A stretch of 64,000 nt of DNA from contig CAKRCS010000001.1 in assembly GCA_934307695.1 (NCBI GenBank), positions 248,001 to 312,000 on the forward strand, given 5' to 3'. The stretch's first letter is position 1. Every line of letters starts with the position of its first letter. The notes beneath the pieces were generated by a model that worked only from the letters and a program-made list of their open reading frames with translations, did not search any database and was not told the DNA's origin. The DNA comes from an uncultured Agathobacter sp. GTDB lineage: Bacteria; Bacillota; Clostridia; Lachnospirales; Lachnospiraceae. A program made the translations under genes and the position numbers. Below, in pieces: positions 25,063-34,842 of the stretch.

Positions 25063-25804
25063 GGACCGCACAAAAGAGAAAGCGAAGGAGTCAGATGCGC
25101 AGGAAATAAAGCCGGGTGATGGAAGTGGCGCAGTGCAAAGCAGAAATTCCGTCGTGGAGGAAAATCTTGGGCTGGTATATATGGTCTTAAGGCGTTTTTC
25201 CGGGAAAAACTATGATATGGAAGAACTTTTTCAGGTCGGCTGTATTGGGCTGCTCAAGGCGGCAGAACGCTTTGACGCAGGGCGGAATCTGGCGTTTTCC
25301 ACTTATGCGGTTCCGCTTATCATCGGGGAGATCCGAAGATTTCTGCGGGATGATGGAAGGATCCATGTCAGCCGGCAGATAAAAGAGGACGCAGGTAAAA
25401 TTGCAGCCGTCCGGGAACAGTGGAAAAAGAAGTACAACAAAGAACCAACACTCGAAGAACTGGAAAGGGAGCTTGGAATGGAAAAAGAAGCAATTATTAT
25501 GGCAATCGGAAGCCAGAATGCGGTGACGTCAATTTATCAGCAGATCTCGGAGCAGGAAGACGGAAAAGGCCTTACCGTAGAGGAGGGACTTGCAGATGAA
25601 CGAAACGAGCAGGCGGCTGTCATTAACCGGCTGACAGTATCCCAGTTGATGGAAGAATTGGATGAAGATGCCAAAAAGCTGATCGTGTTGCGGTATCTGC
25701 GTGGAATGACGCAGATGCAGACTGCAAAAAGCATGGGGATCAATCAGGTGGCTGTTTCGCGCATGGAAAAGAAAATATTGCTTCAACTTCGTAAGAAATT
25801 TTAG
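25052..25804 (+). CDS. sigF: Forespore RNA polymerase sigma-F factor
   Basis: Sigma-70 family factor of 250 residues, with region 2 (NLGLVYMVLRRFSG..DMEELFQVGCIGLLKAAERFD..FSTYAVPLIIGEIRRFLRDDG), region 3 and region 4 (LRYLRGMTQMQTAKSMGINQVAVSRMEKK). It directs early forespore transcription. The proposed GTG start overlaps the end of spoIIAB and lacks a clear ribosome site, so translational coupling is likely; an internal GTG about 27 codons later is an alternative that still keeps region 2. The organism is therefore from a spore-forming lineage. Confidence 0.95.
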   Translation: MQNEDRTKEKAKESDAQEIKPGDGSGAVQSRNSVVEENLGLVYMVLRRFSGKNYDMEELFQVGCIGLLKAAERFDAGRNLAFSTYAVPLIIGEIRRFLRDDGRIHVSRQIKEDAGKIAAVREQWKKKYNKEPTLEELERELGMEKEAIIMAIGSQNAVTSIYQQISEQEDGKGLTVEEGLADERNEQAAVINRLTVSQLMEELDEDAKKLIVLRYLRGMTQMQTAKSMGINQVAVSRMEKKILLQLRKKF

Positions 25805-25842
25805 TATAATAGGAAGAAGCTCAGACGAAAGGATGAAAAAAC

Positions 25843-26610
25843 ATGAAAAACACCCAGATATTATTAGAGGAGGCAGTGCTTCCACAGCAGTATTCCAACT
25901 ATGTGTTTGATCTGTACGGAACACTCGTAGACATACATACCGAGGAAAATGATCCGGCGCTGTGGCAGAAGCTTGCCCTATTTTATGGATATTACGATGC
26001 CATATATGAGCCGGAGGAGCTAAAGCAGGCATACGGCGCGCTTGTAAAAGGAAAAGAGGCAGAGCTTAAACAGACGCTGGATGGTGATGCGCGGTATTCG
26101 CATGAGGCATCTCCGGAAATCGAGATCACGGAGGTGTTCCGGGAGTTGTATGCACGAAAAGGCGTGGAGGCGGACGAGGCGCTTGCGGTACATACCGGAC
26201 AGTTTTTCCGGGTACTCTCCACGGAGTATGTGCGCACCTATCCGGGGACGGAGGCAATGCTGCGGGGATTGCGGGAAAATGGCAAAAAGGTATATCTTTT
26301 GTCGAATGCGCAGCGCATTTTTACTGAGTACGAGATGCACGTTCTGGGAATCGCAAAGTACTTCGATGCGATTCTGATCTCCTCCGATTACAAGACCAAG
26401 AAACCGGACAAGCGGTTCTTTGATGTACTGATGGAGCGGTATGCGCTAAATGACAAAGAGACCTTATTTATTGGCAATGATTCCCATACCGATATTGCAG
26501 GAGCGCAGACGGTCGGTTTGGACACTTTTTATGTACATTCCAATATTTCCCCTGCAAATGATTTGGCAGAAAACGCAACTTATGCGGTAAATAACTTTTT
26601 TAGTTGGTAA
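25843..26610 (+). CDS. HAD-superfamily hydrolase with DxxGT nucleophile motif
   Basis: Cytoplasmic HAD-IA protein of 255 residues. The nucleophile is Asp23 in VFDLYGTLVD. Later motifs are LLSNAQR, the Lys in SSDYKTKKPD, and FIGNDSHTDIAGA. The position of the second catalytic Asp of phosphatases (DxD) is Tyr25, as in L-2-haloacid dehalogenases (DxYGT), so a phosphatase role is not assured. AAAGGAT precedes the ATG. It stands alone, 38 bases after sigF. Substrate unknown. Confidence 0.88.
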   Translation: MKNTQILLEEAVLPQQYSNYVFDLYGTLVDIHTEENDPALWQKLALFYGYYDAIYEPEELKQAYGALVKGKEAELKQTLDGDARYSHEASPEIEITEVFRELYARKGVEADEALAVHTGQFFRVLSTEYVRTYPGTEAMLRGLRENGKKVYLLSNAQRIFTEYEMHVLGIAKYFDAILISSDYKTKKPDKRFFDVLMERYALNDKETLFIGNDSHTDIAGAQTVGLDTFYVHSNISPANDLAENATYAVNNFFSW

Positions 26611-26619
26611 AAATGCATA

Positions 26620-26647
26620 TTGCTTTTTTTCTTTTGCGTAGTACAAT
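26620..26647 (+). promoter_or_regulatory. Probable promoter of the SLC13/NhaD-type transporter
   Basis: TTGCTT (26620-26625), 16 bases, TACAAT (26642-26647), about 95 bases before the ATG. The match is moderate. Confidence 0.45.
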
Positions 26648-26742
26648 ACTTTAGGAATTAAGAAGATGATTCAAAAGTCCTAATTTGCTTATGGAATAAT
26701 TGCAAGAGGCTGGAATCGTACTACAAAAAGGAGGATGCAATT

Positions 26743-28137
26743 ATGTTTGCAGCACGTTTGATTGCTGTTGCAATCTTCGTCGTAATGTTCGTCATGATCA
26801 TTATGGAGAAGTTTGAGAAACAGTACATCACATTGACAGCAGGGTTAGCTACAATCGTTGGCGTGTTCGGTATTGGCGGACTTTTAGCCGGTGATGCCAT
26901 GGACAGCATGTCGGCTTTGATAGACACCTTAAATGTCAAAAGTATTTTTACACGGGACTTCTGGTATGCGGCAAGTGAGTCTGCAGAGACTTCAAGCGGT
27001 ATCAGCTGGTCTACCATCTTTTTCCTCGCAGGAATGATGATCATGGTTGAGGGAATGGCAAGAACGGGATTTTTCCGTTGGCTTTGCATGAAGCTGGCAA
27101 AGGCAGTTCATTATAAGGTAACTGCAATCTTTGTCGCATTTATGGTAATGTCATTCGTACTTGCCATGTTTATCGATAGTATCACGGTTATTTTATTCCT
27201 TGCAGCTGTTACCATCGAGCTGGCAAAGCTGTTGGAGTTCAATCCGGTTCCGATGATCATGTCGGAGGTATTCTGTGCGAACCTCGGCGGAAGTGCCACC
27301 ATGTGCGGTGATCCGCCAAACATCATTATCGGTACTGCGTTCGGATATTCCTTTACACAGTTTTTGGAGAATACAGGACTGATTGCTTTGGTATGTCTGG
27401 TTGTTGTAGTTATTTTCTTCTATCTGGCAGAGAGAAAGTCTCTCGGTGTTAAGGAAGGCTCTACGGTTGATCTTTCCAAGATGCCGGATCCGAAGAGCGC
27501 GATCCTTGACAAGACCGGATTTATCATTAGCTGGGTAATTTTCCTGATCGCTGTTGCACTTCTTGTTACACATGCGACAACAGGACTTACCGTTGCAACG
27601 ATCGGTATCGGTATTGCGATCCTTACGATCATCACAACCACAGCAGTTGGCGGCAAGGATGCTCTCAAGCACATCTTCAAGGGTGTGGATTACAAGACCT
27701 TGTTGTTCTTTACCGGATTGTTTGTCGTTGTAGGTGGACTTGAGCAGACAGGTATTCTGGAGCTGATCGCCGGATTTATCGAGAAGGTCAGCGGCGGAAA
27801 TGCATACGTTATGGTTGCTATCATTATCTGGGTATCTGCATTTGCATCTGCATTCATCGACAATATCCCGTTTGCAGCTACCATGGTTCCGGTTATCTCA
27901 TCACTTTCAGCAGCTTCCGGAATCCCGCTTACGACACTTGCATGGGCGCTTGCAATCGGAACAGATATCGGTGGTTCCGCTACCCCGATTGGTGCATCCG
28001 CAAACGTTGTCGGCTGTGCCGCAGCGGCAAAGGCTGGACACCCGGTTGACTGGGGAACCTACTGCAAGAAGAATGTTCCTGCAACCCTGATTGTTCTTGT
28101 GATCTCTACGATCCTTGTTTTCGTTCGTTACCTGTAA
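26743..28137 (+). CDS. SLC13/ArsB/NhaD-type membrane transporter
   Basis: The 464-residue membrane protein has about 11-12 hydrophobic segments arranged as two similar halves. Conserved ion-transporter signatures include FLAGMMIMVEG, the hairpin NLGGSATMCGDPPNIIIG, ending the first half, and the matching DIGGSATPIGASANVVGCAAA in the second. This pattern is typical of the IT superfamily that includes NhaD Na+/H+ antiporters, ArsB and dicarboxylate carriers. The substrate cannot be fixed by eye. It is preceded by AAGGAGG and ends at a strong terminator, so it is monocistronic. Confidence 0.88.
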   Translation: MFAARLIAVAIFVVMFVMIIMEKFEKQYITLTAGLATIVGVFGIGGLLAGDAMDSMSALIDTLNVKSIFTRDFWYAASESAETSSGISWSTIFFLAGMMIMVEGMARTGFFRWLCMKLAKAVHYKVTAIFVAFMVMSFVLAMFIDSITVILFLAAVTIELAKLLEFNPVPMIMSEVFCANLGGSATMCGDPPNIIIGTAFGYSFTQFLENTGLIALVCLVVVVIFFYLAERKSLGVKEGSTVDLSKMPDPKSAILDKTGFIISWVIFLIAVALLVTHATTGLTVATIGIGIAILTIITTTAVGGKDALKHIFKGVDYKTLLFFTGLFVVVGGLEQTGILELIAGFIEKVSGGNAYVMVAIIIWVSAFASAFIDNIPFAATMVPVISSLSAASGIPLTTLAWALAIGTDIGGSATPIGASANVVGCAAAAKAGHPVDWGTYCKKNVPATLIVLVISTILVFVRYL

Positions 28138-28173
28138 AATAGGCAGAGTCAGAAGAATTTAATATGGTATTTC

Positions 28174-28206
28174 AAAAGGACTATACATCAATGTATAGTC
28201 CTTTTT
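28174..28206 (+). terminator. Intrinsic (possibly bidirectional) terminator after the transporter
   Basis: A perfect 15-bp stem AAAAGGACTATACAT / ATGTATAGTCCTTTT with a 2-base loop and trailing T. Confidence 0.92.
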
Positions 28207-28237
28207 AATTTATAGGAAAATCCTTTTCCTATAAATT
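28207..28237. repeat. Perfect 14-bp inverted repeat next to the terminator
   Basis: AATTTATAGGAAAA (28207-28220), TCC, TTTTCCTATAAATT (28224-28237). It begins one base after the terminator stem ends and leads into the dispersed repeat copy. It may mark the border of an inserted repeat element. Confidence 0.8.
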
Positions 28238-28280
28238 AAAATGCTCCGCAGGGATGCGACCCGTGTGGAGCTGAAGATGC

Positions 28281-28332
28281 ACTTGCGTGCCCACACGGGC
28301 GCGCAAAGAGTCACAAAGTGACTCTTTGTTGC
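28281..28332 (-). repeat. Dispersed hairpin repeat, copy 1
   Basis: Contains the perfect stem CAAAGAGTCAC-AAA-GTGACTCTTTG (28302-28328) next to CCCACACGGG, which also pairs with CCCGTGTGG upstream (28260-28268). The segment is homologous, in inverted orientation, to 50371-50422; the shared core reads (c/a)AACAAAG.GTCAC...GTGA.TCTTTGCGC..C.GTGTGGG.ACGCAAGT. It is noncoding here. Confidence 0.8.
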
Positions 28333-28342
28333 TACCTTTGAC

Positions 28343-28371
28343 TTGCACGATTTAGTGTTCCATTTTATAAT
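28343..28371 (+). promoter_or_regulatory. Promoter of deoD
   Basis: TTGCAC (28343-28348), 17 bases, perfect TATAAT (28366-28371), about 60 bases before the ATG. Confidence 0.7.
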
Positions 28372-28431
28372 AAGAAGAGATGCATATAACGGTTTCATAA
28401 CAAGTCAATTTTTGAAAAGAGAGGTATTACT

Positions 28432-29142
28432 ATGGCAAACCCAAATGTACCAACACCTCACATTGAGGCACAGGTTGGAGAGATCGCAGAGACAATATTG
28501 CTTCCGGGAGATCCGCTCCGCGCGAAGTTCATCGCGGACAATTTCCTTGAGGATGTAAAGCAGTTTAACAGCACCCGCAATATGCTTGGCTTCACAGGAA
28601 CCTACAAGGGCAAGCGCGTATCTGTCATGGGAACAGGAATGGGATGCCCTTCCATCGGCATATACAGCTATGAGCTGATCCATTTTTACGGATGCAAGAA
28701 TCTGATCCGTGTCGGAACCGCAGGCACACTTCAGAAGGATGTACATGTAAAGGAGCTGGTATTCGGCATGGGCGCATGTACGACCAGCAACTATCCGGCA
28801 CTTATGGGACTTCCGGGAACCTACGCACCAATCTGCAGCTATGAGCTCCTTGAGAAGGCTGTTGCTGCTGCAAAGGAGAAGGGCTACAAGTATCATGTGG
28901 GAAATATCTTATCCAGCGATGCGTTCTATGGTATGGAGCTTCCACATGGAAAGAGCTGGCCGGAGATGGGCGTGCTGGCAGTAGAGATGGAGGCAGCCGC
29001 ACTGTATACGAATGCAGCAGCCGCAGGCGCAAATGCGCTCGCTATCCTTACGATCTCTGACGGACCGGATGAGGTCACCACGGCAGAGGAACGCCAGACG
29101 ACTTTTACCCAGATGATGGAGGTTGCCCTCTCACTCGCATAG
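28432..29142 (+). CDS. deoD: Purine-nucleoside phosphorylase, hexameric DeoD type
   Basis: The 236-residue cytoplasmic enzyme reversibly phosphorolyses purine (deoxy)nucleosides. It closely follows the E. coli DeoD pattern: [10 protein letters not shown] near the start, [44 protein letters not shown], the purine-site VEMEAAALY, and the late SDGPDEVT stretch with the general-acid region Asp. AGAGAGG precedes the ATG. It has its own promoter and a terminator-like hairpin after it. Role: nucleoside salvage. Confidence 0.95.
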   Translation: MANPNVPTPHIEAQVGEIAETILLPGDPLRAKFIADNFLEDVKQFNSTRNMLGFTGTYKGKRVSVMGTGMGCPSIGIYSYELIHFYGCKNLIRVGTAGTLQKDVHVKELVFGMGACTTSNYPALMGLPGTYAPICSYELLEKAVAAAKEKGYKYHVGNILSSDAFYGMELPHGKSWPEMGVLAVEMEAAALYTNAAAAGANALAILTISDGPDEVTTAEERQTTFTQMMEVALSLA

Positions 29143-29211
29143 AAGCAGCAAGCGGGAAAAGAGCAGCATAAAACAGCCGCAATCGGGAACACTAATAAAG
29201 AAACGATAGAA

Positions 29212-29256
29212 AAAGGACACCGCCATGTTCCGCGAAAGCAGGACTGGCGGTTTTAT
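29212..29256 (+). terminator. Terminator-like hairpin after deoD
   Basis: ACCGCCA (29219-29225) pairs with TGGCGGT (29245-29251) across a 19-base loop, extended by AAAGGA / TCCTTT flanks, with a TTTT stretch. Confidence 0.65.
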
Positions 29257-29307
29257 CCTTTCTGTGGATATTGGGGGATGGACGACATGAAGATGGAGGA
29301 TGGACAG

Positions 29308-30525
29308 ATGAAGATAGACAAAGAACAATTATATAAGGAAGCGCAGACGTTGCAGGAGGAGCTTGTAACAGTAAGGCGCGAACTGCACCAGCATCCGGAG
29401 CTGGGCTTTGATCTGGTGTATACAAAGGCTCTGGTAAAAGATAAATTGCTTTCGTATGGATACAAGGTGCAGGAGATCGGAAAATGCGGGCTGATCGTCT
29501 GTGCCGGAGGAAAGAAACCAGGAAAGACGATCCTGATCAGGGGCGATATGGATGCACTTCCGATCGCGGAGGAGGCAGAGGTCGATTACAAGAGCAGGAT
29601 TGAAGGAAAAATGCACGCCTGCGGGCATGACATGCACACGGCGATGGTACTCGGCGCGGCGAAGCTTTTGAAGGAGCATGAGGACGAGATCGAGGGAACA
29701 ATCAAGATCGAGTTCCAGCCGGCGGAGGAAATATTCCAAGGCTCTGAGGATATGATCGCAAACGGACTTCTGGAGAAGCCGAAGGTGGACGCTGCCTTTA
29801 TGATGCATGTGGTGGCGGGCATCCCGATGCCTTCCGGGATGATCCTTGTGCCGGGCGGCGGGATATCCACGGCTTCCTGTGAGCAGTACCACATCACCGT
29901 GACCGGAAAGAGCGGACACGGCTCTATGCCAAGCGCAGCAGTCGATGCGATCACGGCGGCAGCACACATTCATCTTGCTTTGCAGGAGATCAACAGCAGG
30001 GAGCTTGATCCGTTTTCATACGGTGTGTTTACAACCTGCAAATTCCAGGCGGGGGATGCGTCAAATGTGTTCCCGGAGACTGCGCAGATGTGGGGAACAA
30101 TCCGCACCGTGGATAAGGACAATGAGGTTGGCGCACAGATCAAAAAGCGCATGACAGAGATCACTTCTGCAATCGCAACAGCGATGCGCTGTGAGGCGAG
30201 GGTGGAGTTCTATGATTTCTGCCCGGCAATGATAACGGACGAGGCACTGTCTGAGAGTGCGCGCACCTATATGAAGGAGCTATATGGAGATATGGTGATC
30301 GACATGGCTGCGATAAACGGGGGCAGACCGGGTGGCGGAAGCGAGGACTTTGCGTTTGTCAGCCACAAGGTTCCAACGGTCGGGCTGTATATTGCGGCAG
30401 GCAATTCCAAGGAGGGTTATCTCTATGGACAGCACAATTCCAAGGTGATCTTTGACGATTCGATCCTGCACCGGGGAAGTGCGGCATATGCGTATATGGC
30501 GCTGCGGTGGCTGCAGGAGCATTGA
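29308..30525 (+). CDS. M20 family amidohydrolase/peptidase
   Basis: The 405-residue cytoplasmic di-metal hydrolase belongs to the amidohydrolase group (hippurate/N-acyl-amino-acid hydrolases). Seen are RRELHQHPELGF, RGDMDALPI, HACGHDMHTAMVLGAA, the catalytic PAEE, a dimerisation domain starting VTGKSGHGSMPS, and late GGSEDFAF with a C-terminal HN..F. GGAGG lies 8 bases before this ATG; upstream in-frame ATGs at 29278 and 29287 have poorer sites. It probably deacylates N-acyl amino acids or dipeptides; the exact substrate is not evident. Confidence 0.92.
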   Translation: MKIDKEQLYKEAQTLQEELVTVRRELHQHPELGFDLVYTKALVKDKLLSYGYKVQEIGKCGLIVCAGGKKPGKTILIRGDMDALPIAEEAEVDYKSRIEGKMHACGHDMHTAMVLGAAKLLKEHEDEIEGTIKIEFQPAEEIFQGSEDMIANGLLEKPKVDAAFMMHVVAGIPMPSGMILVPGGGISTASCEQYHITVTGKSGHGSMPSAAVDAITAAAHIHLALQEINSRELDPFSYGVFTTCKFQAGDASNVFPETAQMWGTIRTVDKDNEVGAQIKKRMTEITSAIATAMRCEARVEFYDFCPAMITDEALSESARTYMKELYGDMVIDMAAINGGRPGGGSEDFAFVSHKVPTVGLYIAAGNSKEGYLYGQHNSKVIFDDSILHRGSAAYAYMALRWLQEH

Positions 30526-30556
30526 CCGGTGGAAAAAATAAATAATTTATAAATTG

Positions 30557-30583
30557 TTAGCACTCTCTATTGACGAGTGCTAA
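30557..30583. promoter_or_regulatory. Perfect CIRCE operator (HrcA site)
   Basis: TTAGCACTC-N9-GAGTGCTAA, identical to the CIRCE consensus. It overlaps the -35 region of the clpB promoter, so the HrcA repressor should control clpB in heat shock. Confidence 0.96.
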
Positions 30584-30598
30584 TTTGCGTGATATAAC
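30570..30598 (+). promoter_or_regulatory. clpB promoter
   Basis: TTGACG (30570-30575), 17 bases, TATAAC (30593-30598). The -35 lies within the CIRCE element. Confidence 0.8.
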
Positions 30599-30646
30599 AA
30601 AATCACAAAAGGAAATATGAAGTCTGAAAGAAAGGAGACACAAACG

Positions 30647-33232
30647 ATGAACATTCAAAAATTTACGCAAAAGTCAATCGAAGCGATCAACGATTGCGAA
30701 AAGCTTGCTTATGAATACGGAAATCAGGAAATCGAGCAGGAACATCTGCTTGTGGCATTGTTGCAGCAGCCGGATGGTCTGATTCCAAAGATGATCGAAA
30801 AGATGGAAATCAATCTGGAACATTTTACGGAGAATGCAAAGTCAAAGCTTGCAGCCCGCACCAAGGTCTCCGGAGGACAGGTTTTCGTTGGAGGGGATCT
30901 GAATAAGGTCTTGATCCACGCAGAGGATGAAGCAAAGCAGATGGGAGACGAATATGTTTCCGTAGAGCATCTGTTTCTGACTCTTTTAAAGTATCCGAAC
31001 AAGGCAATGAAGGAGCTGATCAAGGAGTACGGGCTGAACAGGGAGCGTTTCCTGCAGGCATTGTCAACGGTTCGTGGCAACCAGCGTGTTACCTCAGACA
31101 ATCCGGAGGCAACCTACGATACTCTGGAGAAGTACGGCTATGATATGGTCGAGCGGGCGCGTCAGCAGAAGCTTGATCCGGTAATCGGCAGAGACGAGGA
31201 GATCCGTAATGTCGTGCGTATCCTGTCCCGTAAGACCAAGAACAACCCGGTGCTGATCGGTGAACCCGGCGTAGGTAAAACGGCTGTTGTTGAGGGCTTG
31301 GCGCAGCGTATCGTAAAAGGCGATGTGCCGGAGGGCTTGAAGGACAAAAAGCTGTTTGCGCTGGACATGGGTGCACTTGTTGCAGGAGCTAAATACCGTG
31401 GTGAGTTTGAGGAGCGTTTAAAGGCTGTTCTTGACGAGGTAAAAAGCTCTGACGGACAGATCATTCTGTTTATCGATGAGCTGCATACGATCGTCGGAGC
31501 CGGAAAAACGGATGGCGCAATGGATGCAGGTCAGTTGTTAAAGCCAATGCTTGCGCGTGGCGAGCTTCACTGTATCGGTGCTACAACGCTCGATGAGTAC
31601 CGTGAGTATATCGAGAAGGATGCAGCACTTGAGCGAAGATTCCAGCCGGTTATGGTAGACGAGCCGACGGTGGAGGATACCATCTCTATTTTGCGAGGCT
31701 TAAAGGAGCGCTACGAGGTGTTCCACGGCGTCAAGATCACGGATAGCGCACTGGTTTCCGCTGCGGTGTTATCCAACCGTTATATCTCCGATCGTTTCCT
31801 GCCGGATAAAGCGATCGACCTTGTAGATGAGGCGTGCGCACTGATCAAGACGGAGCTGGATTCCATGCCGACGGAGCTGGATGAGCTGAACCGTCGTGTC
31901 ATGCAGTTGGAGATCGAGGAGACCGCATTAAAGAAGGAGACAGATCACTTAAGCCAGGAGCGGCTTGCAAATCTGCAGAAGGAGCTTGCGGAGCTTCGCG
32001 ACGAGTTGAACAACCGCATGGCAAAGTGGAAAAACGAGAAGGATGCTGTTGACAAGGTAAGCAAGCTGCGTGAGAGCATTGAGAAAACGCGCGGTGAGAT
32101 CAAGCAGGCACAGCAGAACTACGATCTGGAAAAGGCAGCAGAGCTGCAGTACGGTGTTCTTCCTCAGATGGAAAAGCAGCTGGAGGTCGAGGAGGCAACC
32201 TTAAAGGACCGCGATCTTTCACTGGTACATGAGAATGTCAGCGAGGAGGAAATCGCAAGGATCATTTCCAGATGGACGGGTATCCCGGTGGCAAAGCTTA
32301 CCGAGAGCGAACGTAACAAGACACTTCATCTGGATGATGAACTTCACAAGCGTGTCATCGGACAGAATGAGGGTGTTACCAAGGTTACCGAAGCAATCAT
32401 CCGTTCCAAAGCCGGAATCAAAGATCCGACCAAGCCGATCGGTTCATTCCTGTTCTTAGGACCTACCGGTGTCGGCAAGACCGAGCTTGCAAAGGCACTT
32501 GCAGCAAGTCTTTTCGATGACGAGAGCAATATGGTACGACTCGATATGAGCGAGTACATGGAGAAATACTCCGTGTCTCGTCTGATCGGAGCGCCTCCGG
32601 GATATGTAGGATATGACGAGGGCGGTCAGCTGACCGAGGCAGTGCGCAGAAAGCCGTATTCCGTTGTATTGTTCGATGAGGTCGAAAAAGCGCATCCGGA
32701 TGTATTTAATGTGCTGCTTCAGGTGCTTGATGACGGACGTATCACAGATTCACAGGGACGTACCGTGGACTTTAAGAATACCATCATCATCATGACCAGC
32801 AACATGGGTTCGCAGGAGCTGCTTGAGGGAATCGGTGCGGATGGCTCGATCCTTCCGGAATGCGAGGAAGCTGTCATGAATGAGGTACGAGGACACTTCC
32901 GTCCGGAGTTTTTGAACCGTCTGGATGAGATCATTCTCTTTAAGCCGTTGACCAAGGACAACATTGGCGGCATCATCAAGCTGCTGATGAACGACCTGAA
33001 TAAGCGTCTGGCGGACCGCGAGATCAAGGTCGAGCTCAGTGATGCGGCAGAGCAGTATGTGGTAGATCATGGCTATGATCCAATCTACGGAGCAAGACCG
33101 TTGAAGCGTTACCTGCAGAAGTATGTGGAGACGCTATCTGCAAAGCTGATCCTGGCGGATCAGGTGCGCGGTGGAGATACGATCCTGATCGATGTAGAAA
33201 ACGATGCTTTGGTTGCCAGGGTGAAAGTGTAA
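30647..33232 (+). CDS. clpB: ATP-dependent chaperone ClpB
   Basis: Cytoplasmic AAA+ disaggregase that works with DnaK to rescue aggregated proteins. It has 861 residues, the family norm. It contains two N-terminal Clp repeats (1-145), the first ATPase with GEPGVGKT (205-212), a long coiled-coil middle domain (about 400-530) that separates ClpB from ClpA/ClpC, and a second ATPase with GPTGVGKT (605-612). AAAGGAG with a 9-base gap chooses this ATG rather than the one at 30617. A perfect CIRCE element in the promoter makes it HrcA-controlled. A strong hairpin terminator follows. Confidence 0.97.
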   Translation: MNIQKFTQKSIEAINDCEKLAYEYGNQEIEQEHLLVALLQQPDGLIPKMIEKMEINLEHFTENAKSKLAARTKVSGGQVFVGGDLNKVLIHAEDEAKQMGDEYVSVEHLFLTLLKYPNKAMKELIKEYGLNRERFLQALSTVRGNQRVTSDNPEATYDTLEKYGYDMVERARQQKLDPVIGRDEEIRNVVRILSRKTKNNPVLIGEPGVGKTAVVEGLAQRIVKGDVPEGLKDKKLFALDMGALVAGAKYRGEFEERLKAVLDEVKSSDGQIILFIDELHTIVGAGKTDGAMDAGQLLKPMLARGELHCIGATTLDEYREYIEKDAALERRFQPVMVDEPTVEDTISILRGLKERYEVFHGVKITDSALVSAAVLSNRYISDRFLPDKAIDLVDEACALIKTELDSMPTELDELNRRVMQLEIEETALKKETDHLSQERLANLQKELAELRDELNNRMAKWKNEKDAVDKVSKLRESIEKTRGEIKQAQQNYDLEKAAELQYGVLPQMEKQLEVEEATLKDRDLSLVHENVSEEEIARIISRWTGIPVAKLTESERNKTLHLDDELHKRVIGQNEGVTKVTEAIIRSKAGIKDPTKPIGSFLFLGPTGVGKTELAKALAASLFDDESNMVRLDMSEYMEKYSVSRLIGAPPGYVGYDEGGQLTEAVRRKPYSVVLFDEVEKAHPDVFNVLLQVLDDGRITDSQGRTVDFKNTIIIMTSNMGSQELLEGIGADGSILPECEEAVMNEVRGHFRPEFLNRLDEIILFKPLTKDNIGGIIKLLMNDLNKRLADREIKVELSDAAEQYVVDHGYDPIYGARPLKRYLQKYVETLSAKLILADQVRGGDTILIDVENDALVARVKV

Positions 33233-33340
33233 GCGGCATTCCCTTGTGCATACATGGCGAAAATGCATAAAAGTACACATGGAAACAGTGTTTTTTCGAG
33301 GTTTTTTTAGCATAAAGTAGAAAAACAACATTGTTGTTGT

Positions 33341-33398
33341 AAAGTGGCAGAGATTCATGTATTCTATTATTTAGAAAATGAATTTTCTGCCACTTTTT
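33341..33398 (+). terminator. Terminator of clpB
   Basis: AAAGTGGCAGA (33341-33351) pairs with TCTGCCACTTT (33386-33396), extended inwards by ATTCAT / ATGAAT, and followed by T residues. Confidence 0.85.
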
Positions 33399-33400
33399 CT

Positions 33401-33429
33401 TTCAAATTTAATACGAAATGAGTTATAAT
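33401..33429 (+). promoter_or_regulatory. Probable promoter of rarA
   Basis: A perfect TATAAT (33424-33429) 17 bases after a weak TTCAAA (33401-33406), about 80 bases before the gene. Confidence 0.5.
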
Positions 33430-33507
33430 GAAGATTATATTAAGATAAAGTTGCAAGATTGAAAGACAAATTATTCATATCTAGGTAAAAGGGGATTGCT
33501 TGGAACT

Positions 33508-34830
33508 ATGGATCTGTTTGAGTATATGAGAGAGCAGAACATGGAGTCGGAATCACCGCTTGCATCAAGGCTACGACCGACAACACTTGAGGAAGTGGTC
33601 GGGCAGCAGCACATTGTCGGAAAAGATAAGCTACTATATCGGGCAATCAAGGCGGATAAGCTCAGCTCCATTATTTTATATGGTCCTCCGGGAACCGGTA
33701 AGACGACACTCGCGAAGGTGATCGCCAACACCACAAGCGCGGATTTTATGCAGATCAACGCGACTTCTGCCGGCAAGAAGGACATGGAAGAGGTTATTGA
33801 ACAGGCGAAGAATAACCGTGGAATGTACGGCAAAAAGACGATCCTGTTTATCGACGAGATCCACCGCTTCAACAAGGGACAGCAGGATTATCTGCTGCCG
33901 TTTGTGGAGGACGGGACGATCATTCTGATCGGTGCAACGACGGAAAATCCGTATTTTGAGGTGAACGGCGCACTTTTATCCCGCTCTGTGATCTTTGAGC
34001 TGAAGAAGCTGTCGAAGGACGATATACGGGTACTTTTGCAGCGGGCGCTTACCGACAGCGAGAAGGGAATGGGTGCTTACCACGCCGAGATCGATGAGGA
34101 TGCGCTTGAATTTCTTGCAGATGTGTCGAACGGGGATGCAAGGGCGGCACTCACTGCGATCGAGCTTGGGGTGCTTACAACGGACCGGTCGGAGGACGGC
34201 AAGATCCACATTACGATCGATGTCGCAAGTGAGTGTATCCAGAAGCGTGTCATATCCTACGATAAGACCGGAGATAACCACTACGACACGATTTCCGCAT
34301 TTATCAAGAGCATGAGAGGCTCTGATCCGGATGCAGCGGTGTATTATCTTGCGCGGATGCTCTATGCGGGAGAGGATGTCAAGTTCATTGCCAGAAGAAT
34401 CATGATCCTTGCCTCCGAGGATATCGGAAATGCAGATCCGATGGCGATGGTTGTGGCGTCTGCCTGCGCGCAGGAGGTTGAGCGTGTGGGAATGCCGGAG
34501 GCGCAGCTTATTCTGGCACAGGCGGTTACCTATATGGCGAGCGCACCCAAGAGCAATGCTTCGTGTGAGGCAATTTTTAAGGCGATGCGCGTGGTGAAGG
34601 AGACGAAGACTCCTCCGGTTCCGACGCATCTGCAGGACGCACACTACAAGTCAGCAGAAAAGCTCGGACACGGGCTGGGATATAAATACGCACATGATTA
34701 TCCGAATCACTATGTGAAGCAGCAATATCTGCCGGATGGTCTTACAGATCAGGTATTTTATGAACCGACGGATATCGGATACGAGAAGCAGATACGGGAA
34801 TATTTCAAAAAAATAAAAGAAGAGTCATAA
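33508..34830 (+). CDS. rarA: Replication-associated recombination protein A (MgsA/RarA AAA+ ATPase)
   Basis: Cytoplasmic AAA+ ATPase of 440 residues, related to clamp-loader subunits, that acts at stalled replication forks. It begins SRLRPTTLEEVVGQQHI and has Walker A GPPGTGKT (59-66), Walker B ILFIDEIHRFNKGQQD, sensor 1 IGATTENPYFEVN and the C-terminal MgsA domain with YLARMLYAGED and ASEDIGNADP. The track could extend to a TTG at 33496, but that codon touches the AAAAGGGG site, so the ATG is preferred. It lies 12 bases before the aminotransferase gene and is likely co-transcribed. Confidence 0.94.
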   Translation: MDLFEYMREQNMESESPLASRLRPTTLEEVVGQQHIVGKDKLLYRAIKADKLSSIILYGPPGTGKTTLAKVIANTTSADFMQINATSAGKKDMEEVIEQAKNNRGMYGKKTILFIDEIHRFNKGQQDYLLPFVEDGTIILIGATTENPYFEVNGALLSRSVIFELKKLSKDDIRVLLQRALTDSEKGMGAYHAEIDEDALEFLADVSNGDARAALTAIELGVLTTDRSEDGKIHITIDVASECIQKRVISYDKTGDNHYDTISAFIKSMRGSDPDAAVYYLARMLYAGEDVKFIARRIMILASEDIGNADPMAMVVASACAQEVERVGMPEAQLILAQAVTYMASAPKSNASCEAIFKAMRVVKETKTPPVPTHLQDAHYKSAEKLGHGLGYKYAHDYPNHYVKQQYLPDGLTDQVFYEPTDIGYEKQIREYFKKIKEES

Positions 34831-34842
34831 AGGAGAGCAAAA

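Noticed and set aside
33976..34644. 222-codon minus-strand frame inside rarA
   Set aside because: Low-plausibility His/Arg/Leu-rich translation opposite conserved AAA+ coding sequence.
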